From Rachicladosporium sp. CCFEE 5018 (lineage: Eukaryota > Ascomycota > Dothideomycetes > Cladosporiales > Cladosporiaceae): DNA of 61,647 bases. Positions 32,232 through 40,578 of the stretch are shown here, piece after piece. How positions within the stretch are numbered: position 1 is the first letter of the stretch; each line of letters opens with the position of its first letter. The stretch lies in assembly GCA_002077045.2 (NCBI GenBank), contig KZ111151.1, positions 1,207,438 through 1,269,084 of the forward strand. The letters are read 5' to 3'. The position numbers and the translations under genes are program-made. The notes under the pieces are model-generated. The model saw nothing but the letters and a program-made list of their open reading frames with translations, ran no database searches and was not told where the DNA came from.

Positions 32232-33572
32232 TTGCAAGAGATCTTCAAGATGCAAACCAGAATGCCGTACCGTCAGAAGTACCAGCAGCGTCCGGAGACT
32301 CAGCAGTGGCGCAAGAAGCGCCAGCAGCAAGAAGTCTTTGTGAAGCCATGGTGGGCGATCGAAGAAGACGGACAGCCCGCCATGATGCTCTGTGGCGTCC
32401 ACATGCGCCCGAAGTCGTATTCCGCACTCAAGCATCCGGTTGGCGATCCGAAGCGATATCTATGGGCATCTGCGGAGGACAAGAGGTACCGTCGTGCCTT
32501 GGGGGCAGGGGAGAAGCGCGGATCGTGTCTCTGCGATTACACCTATTATTCCAAGCTACTGGGAGAGCGTGAGATGGCAGATCAGACTGTAAGCCATTTG
32601 GTTCCAAATATCGGCGAACAGCACACGTTGACCTTCCAACAGATCAAGCCATCGTTCCTCTTAATGAGATTGCCTGCCGAGCTAAGGGACGAAGTCTACC
32701 GCCAGATGCTTGTCAGCCCGGGAGGTGTCGAAATATGTCCGACTCCGTATGTGCGCGCTCCGACAAGGAAATGCAGGAATAGAGGCGAAAATTGTGAGAG
32801 TTACTTCAAGAGCACTGTTCAGGCAGAAGAGTACCAGCGCAATTCGAAATGGGAGACCATAGGGCAGTTTGCTGGGATTATGCGTGCCAACAAGCAGGTG
32901 CACAAAGAAGCCTCCCGCATCTGCTACTCGGAGAACGAGTTCCGCTTCACCAACACGACGGGTTGGATGGGACTCGACACCTTCCTCTACCAGATCGACC
33001 TGCGTAATTGCAGTATGCTGCGCTCGATCACCGTGCGTCATGCGGATCTCCTCAACTTGCCATGCACATGCAGCTCTGGCTCGACATTTTGGGACGGCAT
33101 CCTCATCCGTGCGCATCTCGGCGACAGATTCAATCGTGTGCGCTGGTTCGATGCAGACGACTTCGACCTCAAGGGTCTGCTGTCCGATGCGGCATCGTGC
33201 CTGTAGCTCTCTGGAAAGCTCCAACACCTCCGCATCATCGTTGATAAGTACGGCGAAGGTGACTTGATGTGTGCGGTCAATGAGAGCAAGTTCGACAAAC
33301 TCACGGTCACCTGGACGTCACTGGAGCTGTCCGAGCCGGAAGGAGAGTTCCCACCTTACTTCTGCCATCCCGAAGAGCGCAACGTCGCGGCATATGTAGG
33401 AGAGAAGTGCAGGGCCCAGAAGATTGTCGAAGCTGCCGGCAAGTCGAAATGGAAGTGGCAGTGGCTCGAAGCGGACGAGCACGGGTGTTATGCAGGCATC
33501 CAATCGAAGCGCGTAGCAGAGCAGGCGAACCAGGAGCTGGTCGAAGATACTGCCGAACCTCCGGAAGTCTGA
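32232..33572 (+). pseudogene. F-box-like/2EXR-like protein with in-frame stop
   Basis: A frame of 447 codons with one internal TAG at 33204-33206. The basic, Gln-rich N-terminus (about residues 1-40) is followed by a middle region with the F-box-like/2EXR core FLLMRLPAELRDEVYRQMLV at about 140-160. A conserved part (ANKQVHKEASRICYSENEF, FNRVRWFDADDFDLKGLL) follows. After the TAG the same frame continues with LSGKLQHLRIIVD to the end, collinear with the upstream paralogue. In that paralogue the aligned position is a coding residue, so CAG to TAG is the simplest explanation. A 34-nt intron ending in CTGTAG could in theory skip the stop, but that is shorter than any other intron here. The biochemical role is unknown. 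Confidence 0.65.
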
Positions 33573-34757
33573 AGACGCTTTCGAATGCACAGAACCAGTA
33601 CTGGGCGTCTCCACTTTCCTCTGCAATGATGAAAGGACGATCCAGGTGCTGGAGACATCCTTAGTCGCTGCTTATGCCCCTCGATACGGTCACTCCACTC
33701 CCCTCGGCGAGTGAGTCGCGGATATACACTTGCGATGTCTGCGATAGTGGCAAAAGATTTCCTGGGATCGTGGATCAGCGGAGCTACCGTCAGCGAGCGG
33801 CGCAGTCTTGGCTTGCGTCTTCAAGCGCCTTGTATCGTAAGGTGTGGGTAAAACAAGGTGACCGGAGCACGCTTATTAGTCGGAGGGACCATATTCGACA
33901 AGGAGCAGTCAACGGTGCGAAATAATCTAGACAGGGCCTGCATCTTCACCAGAGCCGGCACAAAGATCAGGAAGGCGTATGCATAGCGGCGTACAGGGGA
34001 AATGGCGCTTGCATGCTGCGTGTTATGCTCTTACATGCCTCTCATAGTCGCATGTAGCGCCCATCAATAGTTCATCCTCGTTGTCCATATTCTAGGCCCT
34101 GTTGAGGATCCATGAGGATGTGCAGCTTCCCATTTGGGGTGATCGCTGAAGATCGTGCTTGTTGTGGCTACATGTATGCTGGTATCTGCTGCTGGCGAAG
34201 TGTGCCTTTAACCTTGGGCCTTCGTTGTAGATCTCGGTGACGTCTCATGCGCCCGCTTCTCAGAAATGTCAAGAGACCTCGTTACCTGATTGAAGGTTTC
34301 ACGGATGCGTCGCTAACACAGATGCATATGAAATGCGAAGTGAGAAAGGAGGATGGGTGAGAGGAACAAAACCCATGATCGGCTCAAAGTGAGACCGACG
34401 GTCACGTGAGCGATGGGGACAAGGAGCAAGGGAGACTGCAACATGGACAGACTTCTCTCCACCATTCGCATGGGGAAGTCGGAACGTTCGAAGGTAAGTT
34501 CATCATTTCAAGCAATCTAGGATTACAGGTCATGTTGGGCTAGTCCCAAGGTTCATCTCATCTCTCATACGCCGTTCATAGCGACCGATGTGTCGCTGAC
34601 TGGGGTTGATATCATCCATGCTTTTCCCTCCGATCCTCCTTCCACTTCCTTACTCCGACTGCCTCTCAAGCTCATCAAGTCGTTCACCCGACCTTTCATT
34701 TTCCCCTGCAGGTTCTTTGCGGTAGCTTGTAGTATTGCTGAGTCTGTGGCGACTTGC
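33573..34757. other. Intergenic region, no gene seen
   Basis: About 1.2 kb between the convergent 3' ends of the 2EXR-like and Ish1 genes. Short frames only. Confidence 0.5.
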
Positions 34758-36302
34758 TTACAACTCCTTCTTCGCCGAGCTGGAAGCCGACGACAGAGAG
34801 CTGGACGCTGAGGTGGAAGACTTGGAAGCCGAGCTAGACGCGACGCTGGAAGCTGACTTGGCGGAGCTAGATGCAACGCTGGACGCAGACTTGGCGGAGC
34901 TGGAGGCCACGCTGGACGCGGACTTCGCAGAGAGAGACGCAGAGCTGGAGGCAACGCTGGCTGCCGATGAAGCAGAGCTGGAGACCTCGCGAGCGGCGGC
35001 GCTAGCGGCACTGACTGGGTTCTCGCCCTTCTTGCTGGCGGAAGAGCTTGCACTGGATGCCGACTTGGAAGCGACCGATGCAAGGCTGGAAGCTGAGCTA
35101 GAGGCGACCGATGCGGCGGAGCTCACGCTGGAAGCGGCAGAGCTGAGGCTGGCTTTCGCCTCAGCAGAGCCTAGACCAACTTGGTTTAGCGCGTAGTCAT
35201 AGTAGTGGCGAAGACCACCATATTGGTTAGGGGTAACCTGGGCATAGTAGTTACCAGCGCTTGAAGTAGCAGCACCGAAGGCAGATGCGCCCGATGCGGA
35301 GATTGAGGAGGCAGAGCCGGCGAGCTGGTTGGAGTGCTTGCGGGCGAGGGCGACAAGCTCATTCTTCTTGCTGCCCTGAGGTACCGGGACACCGGCCTTG
35401 TCGAGCCACTCCTTGAGCTTGCTGTCACTCCAGCTGTTAAGAAGCTGATCGGAGAGGGTAGCCTGAGCCGAGGCGGCAGAGGCAGAGACCGAAGAGAGCG
35501 TAGACTGCGAGGAGCGAGACGCCTGGTAAGCGTTGCGGCGGATGGAAGCAATGAGCTTATCGCGGTTGCCGGGTTGAGGGACCGGTACTCCACGCTCATC
35601 GAGCCAAGTCTTCAGGTCAGAGTCGGACCACTGAGAGTAGAGCCAATCGCCAGGATACGCGGAAGTCTCGCCAGCCTTGGTGGCCGCGGACTGGTAGTTG
35701 GAGCGGGCGGTGTGGAGGAGAGAGTCGCGAGTTCGGGGCGATGGGTTAGGGATGCTGTGGTAGTCGAGGAACGACTTGAGCTGGGACTCAGTCCACCTAC
35801 ACATGGTCAGTAAGCGCTCAGTGGAGAATGTTGGCAACGACCTACGAATCGAAGATATAGGACTTGACATCACCCGCAGCCTCATTGGCCTGGTCCGCGG
35901 TGGAGTGCCAATACTGCTGGACCTGCGAGATAAGGCTGTCCTTGTTCTTCTCAGTGCCCTTCTTGGCCTGCTGACCCTTGGAACTCAGGTAGCTGGATAG
36001 CTGGTTGGTATCCCAGCTCTTGTATGGCTGAACGACATTGCTGTCCCAGTTCTTTTGTACAAGGTTCTGGAGGTCCTTGCGGTCCGACGGGGTGGGGTAT
36101 GGGACGTTGTGGTCGGAGAGCCAGCGCTCAAGCTCAGTCTCGTGCCACTTGTTGTATGCTACGCGGGCTCGGATCAGTCAGTGTTGCTGTCGCCTTACAG
36201 TGACCTTCGAGGACACATACCGGTGCTACCGCCAAACCAGTCAGCCGTGGCGGTCTGTGTCGCCAAGGCGACGACGGCCATCGAGGCCAATGAGAACTTC
36301 AT
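34758..36302 (-). CDS. Ish1/Msc1-type protein with Ser/Ala-repeat tail
   Basis: Exons 36302-36221, 36158-35846 and 35796-34758 with introns of 62 and 49 nt; 477 residues. A signal peptide (MKFSLASMAVVALATQTATA) is followed by at least five HeH-like Ish1 repeats. Each has the pattern W-(S/T/D)-(D/E)-(S/T)-x-L-K-x-(W/F)-L-(D)-x-x-x-(I/V)-(P), for example WTESQLKSFLDYHSIP, WSDSDLKTWLDERGVPVP and WSDSKLKEWLDKAGVPVP. The last about 130 residues are almost only Ser, Ala, Val and Lys in an SSxASSVA-type repeat. The family includes S. pombe Ish1 of the nuclear envelope and yeast Msc1. Stress or nuclear-envelope/ER functions are likely. Repeat length may vary between strains. Confidence 0.9.
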
Positions 36303-37305
36303 GATGGCGGTGGTTCCGAGACGGATTTTGTGATGAGTGAGGGATAGGATTTGGTCGGGTGGGTAAGGTGTTGAAGCTGAGGTGGGAGATGTAGAGGTGT
36401 AGGTGAGCGGGTGGGCAGTGAAGAAAACGTGTTGTTGTGTGATTTCGCGTGTTTCTTGCCCGCGTCAGGGCAAGCACGATGACGATTGAACGTCTCATTG
36501 CACCTTTCCCCTCCAAGCTCGCGCCACAACAGCAATCACGTCACGTGAGAAGCGAAGAACCTGGCAAACCTTGATTTCACACTTGCGATTCTCGATCTCA
36601 TCGACATTCACTGCCAAGACCGATGCTTCATCAAAAGTCTGTAGGTGCTCCTACATGTATGCTGTAACATCGGCATTCGCAACAGTGGCTGAGTCGAATG
36701 CGGTATCTTGAGAGTCCCGAGTTCAGGTCAGATGTACTACTGCCGATCCTGCTGCCTTACTGGTGACCGAGTCATTGAGCTAGCGACCGCTTTGACTGCA
36801 CACAGTCTTTGCGGCGACTTCAGAAGTCCCTGGAGATCGAGATAACGCTGTGCTCGCATAGCAATCGCAATACACTTCTGCAAAAGCCCCCAAAGATAGC
36901 CGACGCTAGGAGGGATCATTCCACTCTGTACTATCACATCACTGCTTGTCCGTTGCGACTTTGTGCTTGACTCGATAACCGCATGGCGAGGTATCGGAGC
37001 TTTTCTCCCAAGGCCAGATTCCGCAATCGGTGCTGTGGCATGCTTTGCAGTTCCTAGGACAGTCCACTACCTGATTACCGAGGGCTGTAAGAGCTTACTC
37101 GTCCACATAATGGATTCACCTAACTGCTGTAGGCACAGCTCTCGTACCGACTACGCTGACCCCGCCCGGTCTCTAAGCTTCGTTGTTCACCTGACCAGTA
37201 GCTCATCAATGTTACGAGAATACTGAGGTGTGCTACTCGGAGCCGCGTCCAGGTAATTCCTGCTTGCAACGTACTTCCATACCATCACATAGTCCACTCC
37301 CGATC
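36303..37305. other. Divergent intergenic region, Ish1 and SDR genes
   Basis: About 1 kb between two start codons on opposite strands. No gene or specific element was recognised. Confidence 0.5.
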
Positions 37306-38261
37306 ATGTCGTACAAGCTGCAAGGCAAGACCGCACTAATCACAGGAGCCGGCCGTGGAATCGGCTATGAGTTCGCTGTTCGACTGCTTCAAGGTGGCTG
37401 CAACGTGGTGATTGCTGACGTCGCACTGACCGACAACGCAAAAACCCTCGTCGAGAAGTACTCGAAGGGCTCGCCGAAGGCCGTCTTCCAGAAGACAGAT
37501 GCCACAGAGTGGGCTCAGCTGCAGGAAGCATTTGACGTAGCTACGAAGACCTTCAATGGCCTTGACATTGTCTGCCCCGGAGCTGGTATCTTCGATCCTG
37601 TAAGGTTTGAGCCCCCAGAACACGTCGACCCAGGAGAGGCGTACTGACTCTACAGCCCATCTCCAACTTCTGGTATCCCAGCGAGACTGCGACACAGAGA
37701 TCATCGTACAAAACATTCGACCTGAACATCAATCATCCTGTACGCGCTACTCAGCTGGCCATCGATACCTTTCTCCGCCTCAACCCAGAGAAGCCTCACG
37801 GAACTGTTCTGCTGGTCTCAAGTATCGCTGCTCAGATGGCTGCAGCACCTGTGCCACTGTACTGTGCCTCGAAAGCGGCCGTGTCAAGCTTCACACGCTC
37901 TCTTGGCGTCCTTGAGCAGATCAACGGCGTCCGTGTGGTCTGCCTCGCTCCTGGCAACGTGCAAACGCAGATATGGACTGCGGATGGCGTGGATCGAGCC
38001 AAGTGGCTGAAGGAGGGTGAAGACATCTGGACGCCCATCGAAGCAATCGTTGACGGCATGATCGCTCTGCTGCCTGGCGCTGGCGAGGGTGGCGAGTACG
38101 AAGGCGGCACTGTGCTTGAAGTCACTGCAGCTGGAAGGCGAAAGGTCGAGATCCACAACGATCCTGGACCAAATGGTAGGAAGGGGACTACTGTCAGTGG
38201 TGCAGGGGAGTTTGGTGGGGCTGAGATCGTTGGGCAATTGCAGAAGGCATTTGGGAAGTAG
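37306..38261 (+). CDS. Short-chain dehydrogenase, 15-hydroxyprostaglandin-dehydrogenase-like
   Basis: Exons 37306-37599 and 37656-38261 with a 56-nt intron ending in TACTGACTCTACAG; 299 residues. The NAD motif TGAGRGIG, an Asp after the second strand (VIADV, suggesting NAD over NADP), the Ser pair LVSSIAAQ and YCASK (Y-x-x-x-K) are present. It resembles fungal NAD-dependent 15-hydroxyprostaglandin-dehydrogenase-like SDRs; the real substrate is unknown. The last 154 bases are repeated in inverted orientation at the window end, with one amino-acid change (Glu to Gln) among three base changes. Confidence 0.88.
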
Positions 38262-38665
38262 TCACTTTGACCATGATTTACTCGCAAAGTTCACGACCAC
38301 ACGACTTTGACACAGAATGACAGTGATGGTAAGGCACATGCTAGAATACCTCGACGTCGTTTCGTTGCTAGTCTGCGGCCCATGATCCCATTCATCTTAC
38401 ATCGCCCCTTGGCGATCTACTCCTCTGTGTCCCACTGCGCATCTGCAGCCTCTGGGATCTCGAGCCACTCATCAGATCCAACCTGACGAACACGGAGCTT
38501 GGAAACACACTTTCCGTTCTTCAACTTGCCCTTGAGGCACTTGGTGACGGCGTTGCTGCCGGGAGTGGAGAGGGACGGGTTGCCGGCCTGCACAGTGACG
38601 GCCAGAACTGCCGCAGCGGCGAAGAGGAGGACGGCGGTACGCATATCAGCGGTAGCTGTTGTTTG
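38108..38665 (+). repeat. Inverted repeat, left arm
   Basis: Matches the reverse complement of 61092-61647 at roughly 98%. I count about nine differences, including two single-base deletions in the right arm. It covers the SDR 3' end and the whole small secreted protein gene with its start. The left side of the match is cut only by the window end, so the real repeat is longer. Confidence 0.9.
38417..38644 (-). CDS. Small secreted protein, 75 residues
   Basis: A typical signal peptide (MRTAVLLFAAAAVLAVTVQA) is followed by about 55 mature residues with two Cys in CLKGKLKNGKC and an acidic C-terminus. No family is recognised. Two Cys spaced by nine residues could form one small loop. Small secreted proteins of this kind include effectors and surface proteins, but nothing here proves a role. 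A duplicated copy at the window end has a changed C-terminus. Confidence 0.75.
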   Translation of the reverse strand: MRTAVLLFAAAAVLAVTVQAGNPSLSTPGSNAVTKCLKGKLKNGKCVSKLRVRQVGSDEWLEIPEAADAQWDTEE

Positions 38666-39290
38666 GGTTTGGTTGGTAGGGGCTTTTGAGGAATGGGTGA
38701 GTGTTGGTTGGCTGGTGCTGGGTGAATTTGGAGTGTCTGTTGAGGGAGAGGTGCATATGTAGGGGGTTTTGGGAACAATACTAAGGTGAGAACAAAGGGG
38801 TGCGTACTTAGCTTGGGGCCATGAGGTGCAGACCTACTGGACGCAATGTGTGTATCTGGGCTGCCATACAGATGTACAATACTAAGTGACGTTCGGCTCT
38901 GCTTGCTGCAACACTCACATCGCTGCATGCAGTCTTGAAGCTCAGCATTGGAACGTGTGCAAGCGCTTTGGAGTACTGTACTTCTCTTCGAACAATAGCT
39001 ATGTCCATTAGACCGAAGGGATCGTATAGCAGCATACTTGGTGACTGTACCGCTGCATTAGATCGTTGTCCAATGACGTTCTGTTGCTGAATTTACACAA
39101 GGGGTGGTCCCATGTCGTAATCGCTCGTGATCCACGACTACGCCTTGCAAGTGTCTGCACAATGCTTTGTCACATACCGGAAACCAATCGACAACGGGAC
39201 TCCTACGACAGTGAATGCCTCTCGAGAGAGGACCTCCGAGGTCGCAGGAGATCGCTGGCACCGCCAATCGCGGCTCAGTGAGCTGCAGCG
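38645..39290. other. Divergent intergenic region
   Basis: Between the start codons of the small secreted protein and the MBOAT gene. The right-arm copy of the repeat ends about 20 bp into it, so the duplicated secreted protein lacks this promoter. Confidence 0.5.
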
Positions 39291-40409
39291 ATGGCGATTA
39301 CGGTAGCCGGCATCGACATATCTCTGCTCGTTCCGGCACTCCTCCCTCACAGCACAGCCATTATCTCGCTTGCCTTCGTGCCGCCAACGTCACGCACTCT
39401 ACGGCTCGTCCTTGCACTAACGACAGTCGCCCTCTGTCTCCGTGCCATATTCCTTAGGCCCAGAGACACGTTCACATCCGGGAATCTGGCCGAGTATCTA
39501 TCCGCAGTCACCCTGCACACGAGTTGCTACCTTCTCATTCTCAACGTCTCGCCGCCAGTATCGGCAGAGACTACAGGAGCCAAGCTCCAATGGAGTCTCA
39601 ATGCTATCTTCTCACCCCGCATGGGCGTGCACATTGATCGCCTGGATCCTCCGGACATGACCAGGCTCCACTTCCTGGTTCGGAGAGCGATCGTGGCTGG
39701 CCTTACGTGGATCGCGTACTCTCATCTCAGCTCCGGGATTCTGCTACCTGGAGAAATTTACGTCGAAGACTGGGACCCGGCCCACGATTCTCTTATCGCT
39801 CAGCTCCGTGCCGGAACCCTTACTTTGCGGGCTTCGCACATTCGTCTAGCGCTCACAATCTTCGTTCACTTCGGTGCCGCACTGGTATTGACCTGCGCTC
39901 ACAGCGCGTGTGCCCTCATAGCCGTAGGAATCTTCGGATCGCCTCACTTAGCCTGGCCTCCGCTCTTTGGCCGACCGAGCGAAGCATACACCCTGCAGGG
40001 ATGGTATAGCCATTTTTGGCACAAGCTGTCTCGGAAAGCGTTCACCCTGCATGCTGCGGTTTTGACGGCGTGGATTCCCGCACCGGCTGTGAGGAGAGCT
40101 ATGGTCGCGCTGCTTTCGTTTGCGATTAGTGGGATGATGCATACTGTCGCTGCGTGGAAGCCTGGACCGTGTCAGAGCGTAGCGCCGCTCTGGACATTCT
40201 GCTGTTTTGGGGTTGTGGTGTTACTCGAGCAGGCTGTGATAGTGATGTATAAGAGGCTGCATACCGGCCTGGGGCTGCGGTGGACGAGGCAGGAGAGATT
40301 CTTCTGGAGGGTCGTGGGATATTGCTGGGTGGCGTTCTACTGGGTTGAGGTTGGGACGCGGCCCACGTATGCGGCGGCGAGGTGCCACATCGAGCACGAA
40401 GGCGGTTGA
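39291..40409 (+). CDS. MBOAT_2/wax-synthase-like acyltransferase
   Basis: A single 372-residue frame with about eight hydrophobic helices. The family core is visible: LFGRPSEAYTLQGWYSHFWHKLSRKAF (shown here as the GRP...L..W...WHK pattern), then FAISGMMH with the likely catalytic His. It belongs to the wax-synthase-like membrane-bound O-acyltransferases, many of which acetylate terpenoids or other metabolites in fungi. The acceptor is unknown. No terpene or polyketide synthase lies near, so a role in lipid or metabolite acylation is all that can be said. Confidence 0.8.
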   Translation: MAITVAGIDISLLVPALLPHSTAIISLAFVPPTSRTLRLVLALTTVALCLRAIFLRPRDTFTSGNLAEYLSAVTLHTSCYLLILNVSPPVSAETTGAKLQWSLNAIFSPRMGVHIDRLDPPDMTRLHFLVRRAIVAGLTWIAYSHLSSGILLPGEIYVEDWDPAHDSLIAQLRAGTLTLRASHIRLALTIFVHFGAALVLTCAHSACALIAVGIFGSPHLAWPPLFGRPSEAYTLQGWYSHFWHKLSRKAFTLHAAVLTAWIPAPAVRRAMVALLSFAISGMMHTVAAWKPGPCQSVAPLWTFCCFGVVVLLEQAVIVMYKRLHTGLGLRWTRQERFFWRVVGYCWVAFYWVEVGTRPTYAAARCHIEHEGG

Positions 40410-40578
40410 GTCGCCTTCTGATACTTTATTTGCGCACTCGCCGTGGTGGGTAAAGCCTTAGGATGGGGCTGAGGAACGAACCGCCTTCGATAGAACTATA
40501 TGCAAATGCTTTACATACCGTGGTCTGTACATCTCCCTCCAGAACGCCTCGCTACCCAAAAGCAACCTCACACATACG

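Noticed and set aside
33173..33206. A 34-nt intron hiding the TAG of the 2EXR-like gene
   Set aside because: It is shorter than all other introns in the window and has a poor donor (GTCTGC). A nonsense change is simpler, though cDNA would decide.
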